Made by a program: the position numbers and the translations under genes
Notes under the pieces: model-generated
The model's database searches: none
What the model was told of the DNA's origin: nothing
What the model saw: the letters and a program-made list of their open reading frames with translations, nothing else
In this document: one piece after another, positions 17,642 to 26,753 of the stretch
Position numbering within the stretch: the first letter of the stretch is position 1
Layout: each line of letters begins with the position of its first letter
Assembly (NCBI RefSeq): GCF_017356015.1
Contig: NZ_JAFIQV010000007.1
Span: 62,001-126,000 of the forward strand
DNA: 64,000 bases
From: Azospirillum sp. SYSU D00513
GTDB lineage: Bacteria > Pseudomonadota > Alphaproteobacteria > Azospirillales > Azospirillaceae
Reading direction: 5' to 3'

Positions 17642-19894
17642 ATGGAGAAGGACGCCGTGGCATCGCCGCGCACATCGGGGGAGGAGCCGCCGCGCCTTGC
17701 GCGGACCGGCCACCCCTTGCGCCGGCTGTTCGGCATCGGCGCCGCCGTGCTGCTCGCCGTCACGGCCAGCCTGCTGGTGGTGCTCCAGCAGCTCCACACC
17801 GATTACATCGAGGACGCGAAGCGGGAGCTGACCACCCTCAACGTCTCGCTCGCCGAACAGACCGTGCGCGCCATCGAAAGCGTGGACGTGATCCTGACCG
17901 GCCTCGCCGAGCATCTCCGTGCAGAGAACATCCAGAACGCCGCCGATTTCAAGGCGCTGAAATCCCGGCAGGATACCCACGAGTTCCTGAAGGCGGTCAT
18001 ATCGGGCCTCCCCCAGGTCGCCGGGCTCAGCATGGTCGCGGCCGACGGCACGCTGGTGAACTTCTCCCGGCAGTTCCCGGTGCCCGACCTCGACCTGTCG
18101 GACCGTGACTACTTCCAGGCGGTGGAAGGCGTTCCGCCGAACCAGTCGGTCCTGACCCGCCCCTTTCGCAGCCGCGTGTCCGGCGCCTGGACGATCTATC
18201 TCGCGCGCAAGGTCGTCGGCGCGGGCGGGGAGTATATGGGGCTCCTCATCGGCATCATCGAACTCAGCTATTTCCAGGACTTCTACCGCAGCCTCCACCA
18301 CGGGGAAGGCAGCGGCATCAGCCTGTGGTGGCGCGACGGGACCCTGCTGGCGCGCTGGCCCGCCCTGGACGACAAGATCGGCACCGTCGCCGCCTCGCCG
18401 GGCACCCTCGCGATGCTCGGGAAGGCGGATTCGGCCACCTTCGAGGCCTACAGCTCGGTGGATGGGCAGAACCGCATCCTCTCTTTCCAGGCGCTCCGCA
18501 ATTACCCGCTCGCGGTCGGGGTGAGCCGGACCCGCGACGTCATCCTCGAGGGCTGGTACCGGCAGGCAGCCGTGACGGCCACGGCCGGGCTGGTCTGCCT
18601 GCTCGCCGCCGCACTCGCCATGTGGGCGCTGCTGCGCCAGGTCCGCGCCTACGAGGCGGTGACGCGCGCGCTGTCGGACCGGCAGCAGGCCATCGACGAA
18701 CGCGAGGAGGCCCACCAGCACCTGCTGCAACTCCAGCGCATGGAGGCGCTGGGGCAGCTCACGGGCGGCGTCGCCCACGATTTCAACAACCTGCTCCAGG
18801 CCATCCGGTCGAGCCATCACCTGATCGAGACGCGCTCCTCCGGGGAGGCCGTCCTCGGCCCGTTGCGAGTCGCCCAGCAGGCGCTGGAACGGGGCGCCAC
18901 ACTGACGCAGCACCTCCTGGCCTTCTCGCGCCGGCAGCAGCTGGCACCCAAGCCGGTCGATCTCGGCGGGCTGGTGCGGACCATGGCCGCCCTGCTCGAA
19001 CGGGCGCTGAGCGCGTCCATCCAGATCGAGGTGGAGGAGGAGCCCGGCGCCTGGCCGGCGCTGGTCGATCCCGACCAGTTCGAGACGGCGCTGCTCAACC
19101 TCGCGCTCAACGCCAGGGACGCAATGCCCGCCGGCGGAACGCTGGCGATCCGCATCGCCAACAGCCGCGTCCCTCTGGCCGCCACGCCGCGCCCATCCGG
19201 GCTGCCGGCCGGAGACTACGTCGTGCTGACCGTGCAGGACACGGGAACCGGCATGGCGGAGGAGGTCGCGGCACGGGCCTTCGAACCTTTCTTCACCACC
19301 AAGCCGGCGATGCAGAGCAGCGGGCTGGGGTTGAGCATGGTCCACGGCCTCGCCGCCCAGTCCGGCGGCGGGATTGAGTTGAAGAGCCGGCTGGGCCACG
19401 GCACCACGGTCACCCTCTATCTCCCGCGCGCCCAGGAGGCCCTGGAGGCGGAAAGCCTGCCCCGGCCGGAACCGGCCGCGTTGGAGCCGGCGGAACAGCC
19501 TGCCCCGCGTGCGGTGCGCGTTCTCCTCGTCGAGGACAACGCCCTGGTCCGCATGGCGACGGCGGCCTCCCTCGCCGAAACGGGCCTGAGCGTGACCGAA
19601 GCCGAACAGGCGGAGGAGGCGCAGGAGATGCTGCTCGCCGGGGCGGAGATCGACGTGCTCGTCACCGACTTCGCGATGCCCGGCATGAACGGGCTGGAAC
19701 TGGCCCGCTTCGCGCGTGCCCGGCACCCCGGCCTGCCCGTCCTGATCGTCACGGGCTATGCGGAGAACGTTGTGCTGCGGACGGAAATGCTGGAGTCGGG
19801 CGTCGAGGTGCTCACCAAGCCCTTCAACCCGGAAAAGCTCGCGGCACGCATCGATGCCGCGACGCGGGCCGGAGACGCGGCGATGGCGTCCTGA
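17642..19894 (+). CDS. Membrane-bound hybrid histidine kinase with extracytoplasmic Cache-type sensor
   Basis: 750 residues. TM1 is near 28-48 (GIGAAVLLAVTASLLVVLQQ). A ~270-residue periplasmic sensor follows, with dCache-like motifs (LSDRDYFQAV, RPFRSRVSGAWTIYLARKV). TM2 is near 308-330, then a short coiled coil, HisKA with acceptor H379 (VAHDFNNLLQ), and HATPase (NLALNARDAMPAGG, DTGTGM, GLGLSMV). The C-terminal receiver has acceptor D676 (VLVTDFAMPG). The catalytic core is closely similar to the kinase at 12614-15055, suggesting duplication with sensor exchange. The ligand is unknown. An ArsR-type regulator follows 160 bp downstream but has no receiver domain. Confidence 0.92.
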   Translation: MEKDAVASPRTSGEEPPRLARTGHPLRRLFGIGAAVLLAVTASLLVVLQQLHTDYIEDAKRELTTLNVSLAEQTVRAIESVDVILTGLAEHLRAENIQNAADFKALKSRQDTHEFLKAVISGLPQVAGLSMVAADGTLVNFSRQFPVPDLDLSDRDYFQAVEGVPPNQSVLTRPFRSRVSGAWTIYLARKVVGAGGEYMGLLIGIIELSYFQDFYRSLHHGEGSGISLWWRDGTLLARWPALDDKIGTVAASPGTLAMLGKADSATFEAYSSVDGQNRILSFQALRNYPLAVGVSRTRDVILEGWYRQAAVTATAGLVCLLAAALAMWALLRQVRAYEAVTRALSDRQQAIDEREEAHQHLLQLQRMEALGQLTGGVAHDFNNLLQAIRSSHHLIETRSSGEAVLGPLRVAQQALERGATLTQHLLAFSRRQQLAPKPVDLGGLVRTMAALLERALSASIQIEVEEEPGAWPALVDPDQFETALLNLALNARDAMPAGGTLAIRIANSRVPLAATPRPSGLPAGDYVVLTVQDTGTGMAEEVAARAFEPFFTTKPAMQSSGLGLSMVHGLAAQSGGGIELKSRLGHGTTVTLYLPRAQEALEAESLPRPEPAALEPAEQPAPRAVRVLLVEDNALVRMATAASLAETGLSVTEAEQAEEAQEMLLAGAEIDVLVTDFAMPGMNGLELARFARARHPGLPVLIVTGYAENVVLRTEMLESGVEVLTKPFNPEKLAARIDAATRAGDAAMAS

Positions 19895-19939
19895 GGACGG
19901 GCTTTTCCACCGACGCCACCCAGGGCGCCATCGCCGGGA

Positions 19940-19956
19940 TGCGGAAGCTTTCCGCA
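19940..19956. promoter_or_regulatory. Palindrome upstream of ArsR-type gene
   Basis: TGCGGAA and TTCCGCA (7-bp perfect arms, 3-bp spacer GCT) lie 100 bp before the ArsR-type start and 45 bp after the kinase stop. It could be an operator or a weak terminator stem; there is no T-run. The half GCTTTCCG recurs twice just after the ArsR gene. Confidence 0.35.
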
Positions 19957-20056
19957 CGGCCTATAGGCGCGGACGGCCGGGCCGATTATAGTTCACCCGG
20001 AATGCGGGCGGCCGGAACGGACGTGGCCGGAACAGACAGGCGGGAAAAAAGCGTTC

Positions 20057-20404
20057 ATGCTGAAGGGGCCTTCGCCGAAGGACAAGCCGGCGCACCTGCG
20101 CTTGTCGGAAGACCAGACCACGGAACTGGCGGACATGTTCCGGCTGATGAGCGATCCCAGCCGGCTGCGGATCATCCTCGCCTGCCTGGACACCTCGACC
20201 TCGGTCGGCGACATGGCAAGCGCGCTCGGGCTCTCGCCCTCCCTGGTCAGCCACCATCTTCGCCTCCTGCGCGCCGGGCGGCTGATCCAGGCGGAGCGGC
20301 GCGGCAACCGCGTCTTCTATCTGATCACGGACGAACACATCCGGCGCGTGCTGTCGGACATGGTGGACCACGTGTCCGAAAGCGAAGGCGACCTGGAACC
20401 CTGA
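20057..20404 (+). CDS. ArsR-family winged-helix transcriptional regulator
   Basis: 115 residues. A winged HTH covers about 22-100 (MFRLMSDPSRLRIILACLD, then SVGDMASALGLSPSLVSHHLRLLRAGRLIQAERRGNRVFY read in pieces). There is no clear ELCVCDL-type metal site. CLD at the end of the first helix offers a single Cys, and the C-terminal helix has DHVSESEGDLEP, so metal sensing is uncertain. It may bind as a dimer to the palindromes at 19940-19956 and 20409-20422. No adjacent efflux or thiol-redox gene hints at its signal. Confidence 0.9.
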   Translation: MLKGPSPKDKPAHLRLSEDQTTELADMFRLMSDPSRLRIILACLDTSTSVGDMASALGLSPSLVSHHLRLLRAGRLIQAERRGNRVFYLITDEHIRRVLSDMVDHVSESEGDLEP

Positions 20405-20408
20405 CGGT

Positions 20409-20450
20409 GCTTTCCGGAAAGCGGACGTCCATCCCGGCACCGCTTTCCGG
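20409..20450. promoter_or_regulatory. Perfect 14-bp palindrome plus repeated half-site
   Basis: GCTTTCCGGAAAGC at 20409-20422 is its own reverse complement, and CGCTTTCCGG recurs at 20441-20450. They lie in the 177-bp gap between the ArsR-type gene and the N-formylglutamate amidohydrolase gene. They may be an operator for the downstream gene or a small hairpin. Confidence 0.35.
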
Positions 20451-20581
20451 ATGGCGGTAAGCCGCTGTAGCAAAACCGTAATTGGTTTGACCCCACCGTG
20501 CCCTGCGGATCATAATCATTCGAGGTTGAAGCGCACAAAGGCGGCTGTTCCCCTTCCGAAGATCCTTCCAGGGGGCATGAC

Positions 20582-21406
20582 GTGGAAAGCTTCCGCTTCC
20601 AGCCCGGCGAGACGCCGGTCCTGCTCAGCATTCCCCATGTCGGCACCGCCGTGCCGGATGATATCGCGGCGACGATGACGGAGGAGGCGCTGGCGCTTCC
20701 CGACACCGACCGGCATCTCGACCGGCTGTGCCATTTCGCGCCGGCGCTGGGGCTGGGATTCCTGAAGGCGACCCTGTCGCGCTACGTGATCGACCTGAAC
20801 CGCGATCCGGCCGGCGCGTCGTGCTATCCCGGTGCCGACGATACGGAACTCTGCCCGACCACCAGCTTCGACCTGATGCCCATCTACAGGCCGGGGCTGG
20901 AGCCGGACGCGGCGGAAATCGAACGGCGGACCGGCGCCTATTGGCGCCCCTACCACGAACAGCTCCGGGACGAACTGGAAAGCCTGCGCGACCGTTTCGG
21001 TGTCGCCGTGCTTTTCGACCTGCACTCCATCCGGTCGCATGTGCCGCGCTTCTTCGAGGGCCGGCTCGCCGACATCAACCTCGGCACGGGCTCCGGTACG
21101 ACCGCCTCCCCCCATCTCGTCGGCCGCCTGACCTGCGTCCTGAGCACGGCCGAACGTTACAGTTCCGTTCTCGACGGCCACTTCACGGGCGGCTACACCA
21201 CCCGCCATTACGGCCGCCCGGCGGATGGCATCCACGCGCTCCATCTCGAGATGAGCCAGGGCATCTACATGGAGGAGGAATCCCCCTTCCGCTTCCGTCC
21301 GGAGGGCGCCGACGAACTCCGCCCGACGCTGGAACGGATGCTCGGCACCGTCGTGCAATGGGCCTGGAGCCAGACCACCATGCGCAAACGCGTCGCCCAC
21401 CGGTAA
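20582..21406 (+). CDS. N-formylglutamate amidohydrolase family protein
   Basis: 274 residues. Family motifs are visible: VLLSIPHVGTAVP near the N-terminus, DTDRHLDRLC, YVIDLNRDP, PYHEQLRDELESL, FDLHSIRSHVPRFF, and a terminal LHLEMSQGIYM. Such enzymes hydrolyse N-formyl-L-glutamate to formate and glutamate, the last step of one histidine-degradation route (HutG). No other hut gene is present, so the in vivo substrate is not certain. The start is GTG 20582 behind CCAGGGGG; the nearby ATG at 20577 is out of frame. Confidence 0.92.
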   Translation: MESFRFQPGETPVLLSIPHVGTAVPDDIAATMTEEALALPDTDRHLDRLCHFAPALGLGFLKATLSRYVIDLNRDPAGASCYPGADDTELCPTTSFDLMPIYRPGLEPDAAEIERRTGAYWRPYHEQLRDELESLRDRFGVAVLFDLHSIRSHVPRFFEGRLADINLGTGSGTTASPHLVGRLTCVLSTAERYSSVLDGHFTGGYTTRHYGRPADGIHALHLEMSQGIYMEEESPFRFRPEGADELRPTLERMLGTVVQWAWSQTTMRKRVAHR

Positions 21407-21512
21407 GCTGCCCCGCCCCGTCCCCGGCACCGCCGGTCACAGCCTGATCTCTCGCCAAGAGGGAGGCGATGGGTTAGCCTCAACGGATTAGACATATCCG
21501 TGCGGTGGCACC

Positions 21513-24500
21513 ATGGCGAAGCTGTTCAGGCTGTTCTTGGTCATGGCGGTCGCCGCCATGACTGTAATGGGCGTGGCGCGGGCGGAGTTCGATCCGCCCG
21601 GCCTGATGACCGACGCGTCGGCCTACGCCCGAAGCCTGACGGCGAAGGCGCCGCCGCAGCCGCGTCCGGGCCAGCGGGACGAAACGCTGAAGCAGGCCCG
21701 CGCCGCGCTGGAGCGCAAGGCCTTCGCCGAGGCCATAGCCAAGTTCGAGTCGGCCATCGCGCTCGGCGCCGCCTCGCCCACCGTCTGGCTGGAGCTGAGC
21801 GGAGCCTGGGCGGCGGGCTCCACGCCCAACAAGGACCGCGCCCTGCAAAGCGCCCTCCTTGCCTACAAGGCCGAGGAGCGCCAGGGCGGCCACGCCGAGC
21901 ATCGCGTCACGGCGCTCTGGCGCATGGCCGACATCCTGGACGGGCCGTTCGCGCGGCCGGCGGAGGCCTTGCAGGCGCTGCGCGAGATCGACGCCGAGGC
22001 GCAATCCCTGCCGGCGGGCCTGCGCGACCAGCTCACCCCGGGGCTGGAGGAGCGGCGCCTCGGCCTGCGGCGCAAGGTCGGGCTGAACCTGCGCTCGGCG
22101 GAGGTCCTGACCGATGAGGCCACGCCGCGCGTCTGTCTCACCTTCTCCGACCGGCTGAGCACGCGCCAGGGCGTGCGCTTCGACGATTTCCTGCGGATCG
22201 AGCCGCCGGTGCAGGCAGCCTTGGAGGCACGCGACGAGACGCTCTGCCTGCGCGGCTTCGAGTTCGGAGCCGGCTACAGCCTCACCCTGCGCCAGGGCTT
22301 GCCGGGCGAGGACGGGCTGGTCCTGAAGGCGGATGAGACGCAGCGCCTGCGCGTTCCCGACCGCCCTACCATGATCTCCTTCCGCGGCTCCTCCTTCATC
22401 CTGCCGCGCGGCGGGCCCGATGGCATCCCCGTCATCACCGTGAACGCCGACTCCGTCGATGTCGCCGTCTACCGGGTCGGCGACCGGATGATCGCCCCCG
22501 CCCTGGGCAACGACGGCCTGTTCGGTCAGCTCAACGCCTACGGCGCCGAGCGGCTGGCCGAGCGCAACGGCGAGCTGGTCTGGAAGGGGAGCATGGCGAC
22601 CCCCGGGAAGCGCAACCGGGAAGCCGTCACCGCCCTGTCCTTCCGCCAGGTCGCCGGGGAGTCGCCGAAGCCCGGCCTCTACGCCGTCACCGCGTCCGCC
22701 CCCGACCGGGATCCGAACGACGACTGGATGGAATTGGCGACCCAGTGGGTGCTGGTGTCGGACATCGGTCTCACGAGCTTCCGGGGCGCGGACGGGCTGA
22801 CCGTCTTTGCCCGCTCCTACGCCACGGCCAAGCCGATGGCGGGGGTCGAGGTCGCCCTGCTCGCCCGCAACAACGCGGAGCTGGCGCGCGCCGTCACCGA
22901 CGATCTCGGCCGCGTGCGCTTCCCCGACCGTCCAGCGGCCGAGGGCGGCAACGCCCCGCAGGCGGTCATGGCCTATGCCGGTCCGGACTTCGCCATGCTG
23001 GACCTGACCAGGGCCGCCTTCGACCTCAGCGACCGGGGCGTCGGCGGGCGCGCGGCGCCGGGGCCGATGGACGCCTTCGTCTACACGGACCGCGGCGTCT
23101 ACCGCCAGGGCGAGACGGTCAACCTTTCCATCCTGCTGCGCGACGACAGGACCGAGGCCGTCGAGAATTTTCCATTGACGGTCAAGGTGCTGCGGCCGAG
23201 CGGGACCGAGTATTTCGCCGGCACGCTGCCGGCCGGGCCGGCGGGCGCCCATTTCCTGCCGCTGACGCTGTCGGCGACGGCGCCGCTCGGCGGCTGGGAG
23301 GTGCTGGCCTACGCGGACCCGAAGGGAGAGCCGGTCGGCCGCGCCACCTTCCAAGTCGATGACTTCGTACCGCTCAAGCTCGCGCTGGAGGCAAAGGCCG
23401 CCGCGTCGCATCTGACGCCGGACCAGCCGGTCGATGTGACGGTCGATGCGCGCTTCCTCTATGGCCCGCCCGCCGCTGGCCTCACCGGCACGGCGGAACT
23501 CGTGCTGCGCACCGACCCGCTTCCCTTCCCGCAGCACAAGGGTTTCCAGTTCGGCCTGGAGCAGGAGACCTTCGACGCGCGCGTCGAGACGCTGGAATTC
23601 CCGGAGACGGACGCTGAGGGCCGTTCGGTCGTTTCGGTGTCGCTGCCGTCCCTGCCCGACGTGACGCGCCCCTTGCGCGCCGACGTGCGGGTGGCCCTCT
23701 CCGAGCCGGGCGGTCGCCCCGCCCGTGCGTCTGTGGCGCTGCCGGTGCGGGCCAAGGACTTCTCCGTCGGGCTGCGCCCGCGCTTCCCGGACGGGCAGAT
23801 CGGCGAGGGGCACGAGGCCCAGTTCGACGTCATCGCCGTCGCCCCCGACGGCGCACTGGTCGCAAAACCCGGCCTCTCCTGGGAGCTGATCGAGGAGCGC
23901 GTCACCTTCGTCTGGTACGAGCAGGACGGCCTCTACAGCTACAAGGCCATCACCAAGGACGTTCCGCTCACCTCCGGAACGGTAAACGCAACCGCTTCCG
24001 GCCCGGCGGCTCTGTCCGCCGGCCGGCGGGATTTCGGGCGCTACCGGTTGGAGGTCACCGACCGGGCGACGGGTGTCGCCAGTTCCGTGCGCTTCGCGTC
24101 GGGCTGGCAGACCAGCGACGAGGCGGACGAGACACCGGACAAGCTGACGGTTTCGCTGGACAAGCCCGCCTACCACCCCGGCGAGACCGCGCGTGTGCGG
24201 CTGACGCCGCCCTTCGCGGGCGAGGTGCTGCTCACGGTCGCGACCGACCGGCTGTTCGAGGTCCGCGCCCTGTCGGTGCCCGCCGACGGCGCCACGGTCG
24301 AGGTGCCGGTGAACGCGGCCTGGGGGCCGGGCGCCTATGTCACCGCGACCGCCTTCCGTCCGCCCGTCCGGGGCCGCGACCGCCAGCCGGTGCGCGCCCT
24401 CGGCGTCGCCTGGGTCGGCATCGACCCGGCCGCCCGCGCGCTCGACGTGGCGCTGGAAGCGCCCGCGACGGTGCGCCCGCGCACGCCCCTGGAGGTCGCC

Positions 24501-26753
24501 GTGAAGGTCGCCGCGGCCGGTGGCGGCGCGGCCGATGGTGACGCGGTCAAGGACGCCTATGTGACGCTGGCCGCCGTGGATGAGGGCATCCTGCGCCTGA
24601 CCGACTTCGCCAGCCCCCAGCCGGAAAAGCACTTCTTCGGCAAGCGCATGCTCGGGCTGGACATACGGGACGATTACGGCCGGCTGATCCATCCGATGGA
24701 CGGCGCCTTCGGCGCCCTGCGCCAGGGCGGCGACGCCAGCATGGGCGGGCTGCCGGTGGTCCCCTTCTCGGTCGTTTCGCTGTTCCGGGGGCCGGTGAAG
24801 GTCGGACCGGATGGCGTCGCCCGTCTGCGGCTGGACCTTCCCGACTTCAACGGCGAGCTTCGCCTCATGGCCGTGGCCTTCAGCCGGGGCCGGGTCGGCT
24901 CCGCCGCCCAGCCGGTGACGGTCCGCGACCCGCTGGTGGCCGACGCCGTCATGCCGCGCTTCCTCGCCCCCGGCGACGACAGCCGCGTGACCGTGTCCTT
25001 GCACAATGTGGAAGCCCCCGCAGGCAACTATGAAGTCACCGTCCTGGGCGCCGATGCCGTCGGAGTGGAAGGCGGGACGCAGAGCGTCGCGCTGGCGCCG
25101 GGCGAACGCGCGTCGCTGGCCCTGCCGCTCCGTGGCCTGTCGGCCGGGATCGGGCGCGTGTCCCTGTCGGTGACGGGGCCGGACGGCCTGGCGCTCGGCC
25201 ACGATTACGCCATCACCGTGCGCCCCGCCCGCGCGCCGGAAACGCGCTTCGTCACGCGGCAGGTGGCGCCGGGCGAAACGGCCCGGATCGACGGGACGGA
25301 GCTGGCGGGCTATCTGCCCGGCACGTCGGCCATGTCCGTCAGCTTCAGCGCCGCCCCGCCCTTCGACGTGGCCGGCATCCTGCGGGCGCTCGACCGCTAT
25401 CCCTTCGGCTGCGTCGAGCAGACGATCAGCCGCGCGCTGCCGCTGCTGGCCGTGGCCGACGTCGAGATGGCGCTGGGCACGGCGCGCAAGCCGGGCGACG
25501 GGCTGGAGGCCCGCGTCCAGCAGGCGGTCGCCCGCACGCTCGACCGCCAGCGCTTCGACGGCAGCTTCGGACTGTGGAGCGCGGGGGACGAGACCGACGA
25601 CTGGCTGACCGCCTACGCCGTCGAGTTCCTGGCCCGCGCCCGGCAGAAGGGCCACGCCGTTCCGGACAAGCCCTTCGCCGACGCTCTCGGCTGGCTGCGC
25701 CAGCGCGTCGCGGCCGGCGGCGACACGGCGGAGGGGCTGGCGGCCCGCGCCTACGCCCTCCACGCGCTGGCGCTTGGCGGCGTGTCCATGGGGGGCCAAG
25801 CGCGCTACCTGCACGACACCGCGCTCGAAAAGCTGCCGACGCCGCTCGCCAAGGGGCAGCTCGGCGCGGCCCTGGCGCGCATGGGCGACCGGGAACGCGC
25901 GGCGAGCGCCTTCGACTCCGCACTCGCCGCGCTCGCCCGCAACGAATGGGCCTTCGATTACGGCTCCACCGTACGCGACGCGGCAGCCCTGGTGGTGCTC
26001 GTGACCGAGGCCGGCATGAGCGAGGGCCGCATCGAGCCGCTGGTCGACCGGCTGCCGGCCTCCTCGTCCGCCGTGGACCGGACCAGCACGCAGGAGCAGG
26101 CCTGGGCGGTGCTCGCGGCCGAAGCGCTGATGCGCGGCTCCTCCAACTCGGTGACGCTCGCCCTGCCCGGTGGAGAGCGGAAGGGGACGCGCGTGAACCT
26201 GAACCCGACGCCGGTGCAGCTCGCCGGCGGATTCCCGGTGGGCAACAGCGGAAAGGCGGCGATCTGGCAGGCGGTGTCGCTGTCCGGCGTGCCGGTGGTG
26301 CCATCCCCGGCGGCGCGCGAGGGGCTGCGCGTCAAGCGCAACTTCTTCACCCGCGCCGGCGAGCCGCTGAACCTCGACAGCCTGCGCCAAAACGACGTCT
26401 TCGTCGTGCTTCTGGAGGGCGAGGCCAGCACGAACCTCCACCACCGCGCGGCACTCACCCTCCCCCTCCCGGCGGGGTGGGAGATCGAGAGCGTCCGGCT
26501 GGACAGCGCAGGCGAAGCCATGCGCTGGATGGGCGACCTGACCTTCGCCCACACGCTGGAGGCGCGCGATGATCGTTTCATCGCGGCCTTCGACCTCACG
26601 GAAACGACCCGGAGCTTCCGGCTGGCCTTCCTCGTCCGTGCGGTGACTCCGGGCACCTACGAGCTGCCCGGCGCCACGCTGGAGGACATGTACAAGCCGC
26701 GCTTCCGGGCGCAGCAGGCGACCGGCCGCATCACCGTCCACGCGGTGGAGTGA
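21513..26753 (+). CDS. Bacterial alpha-2-macroglobulin family protein
   Basis: 1746 residues with a cleavable signal peptide (MAKLFRLFLVMAVAAMTVMGVARA). A TPR-like helical segment spans about 45-190, followed by MG-type beta-sandwich domains, including the conserved MDAFVYTDRGVYRQGETVN block near 525. The thioester motif C1300-V-E-Q1303 lies in the YPFGCVEQT context of the helical thioester domain, with the macroglobulin receptor-like C-terminus after it. Such proteins trap proteases in the periplasm. No lipobox Cys follows the signal, unlike E. coli YfhM, so it is predicted soluble. It is coupled to pbpC by a GTGA overlap, the usual partner, which would repair peptidoglycan when the envelope is breached. 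Confidence 0.95.
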   Translation: MAKLFRLFLVMAVAAMTVMGVARAEFDPPGLMTDASAYARSLTAKAPPQPRPGQRDETLKQARAALERKAFAEAIAKFESAIALGAASPTVWLELSGAWAAGSTPNKDRALQSALLAYKAEERQGGHAEHRVTALWRMADILDGPFARPAEALQALREIDAEAQSLPAGLRDQLTPGLEERRLGLRRKVGLNLRSAEVLTDEATPRVCLTFSDRLSTRQGVRFDDFLRIEPPVQAALEARDETLCLRGFEFGAGYSLTLRQGLPGEDGLVLKADETQRLRVPDRPTMISFRGSSFILPRGGPDGIPVITVNADSVDVAVYRVGDRMIAPALGNDGLFGQLNAYGAERLAERNGELVWKGSMATPGKRNREAVTALSFRQVAGESPKPGLYAVTASAPDRDPNDDWMELATQWVLVSDIGLTSFRGADGLTVFARSYATAKPMAGVEVALLARNNAELARAVTDDLGRVRFPDRPAAEGGNAPQAVMAYAGPDFAMLDLTRAAFDLSDRGVGGRAAPGPMDAFVYTDRGVYRQGETVNLSILLRDDRTEAVENFPLTVKVLRPSGTEYFAGTLPAGPAGAHFLPLTLSATAPLGGWEVLAYADPKGEPVGRATFQVDDFVPLKLALEAKAAASHLTPDQPVDVTVDARFLYGPPAAGLTGTAELVLRTDPLPFPQHKGFQFGLEQETFDARVETLEFPETDAEGRSVVSVSLPSLPDVTRPLRADVRVALSEPGGRPARASVALPVRAKDFSVGLRPRFPDGQIGEGHEAQFDVIAVAPDGALVAKPGLSWELIEERVTFVWYEQDGLYSYKAITKDVPLTSGTVNATASGPAALSAGRRDFGRYRLEVTDRATGVASSVRFASGWQTSDEADETPDKLTVSLDKPAYHPGETARVRLTPPFAGEVLLTVATDRLFEVRALSVPADGATVEVPVNAAWGPGAYVTATAFRPPVRGRDRQPVRALGVAWVGIDPAARALDVALEAPATVRPRTPLEVAVKVAAAGGGAADGDAVKDAYVTLAAVDEGILRLTDFASPQPEKHFFGKRMLGLDIRDDYGRLIHPMDGAFGALRQGGDASMGGLPVVPFSVVSLFRGPVKVGPDGVARLRLDLPDFNGELRLMAVAFSRGRVGSAAQPVTVRDPLVADAVMPRFLAPGDDSRVTVSLHNVEAPAGNYEVTVLGADAVGVEGGTQSVALAPGERASLALPLRGLSAGIGRVSLSVTGPDGLALGHDYAITVRPARAPETRFVTRQVAPGETARIDGTELAGYLPGTSAMSVSFSAAPPFDVAGILRALDRYPFGCVEQTISRALPLLAVADVEMALGTARKPGDGLEARVQQAVARTLDRQRFDGSFGLWSAGDETDDWLTAYAVEFLARARQKGHAVPDKPFADALGWLRQRVAAGGDTAEGLAARAYALHALALGGVSMGGQARYLHDTALEKLPTPLAKGQLGAALARMGDRERAASAFDSALAALARNEWAFDYGSTVRDAAALVVLVTEAGMSEGRIEPLVDRLPASSSAVDRTSTQEQAWAVLAAEALMRGSSNSVTLALPGGERKGTRVNLNPTPVQLAGGFPVGNSGKAAIWQAVSLSGVPVVPSPAAREGLRVKRNFFTRAGEPLNLDSLRQNDVFVVLLEGEASTNLHHRAALTLPLPAGWEIESVRLDSAGEAMRWMGDLTFAHTLEARDDRFIAAFDLTETTRSFRLAFLVRAVTPGTYELPGATLEDMYKPRFRAQQATGRITVHAVE

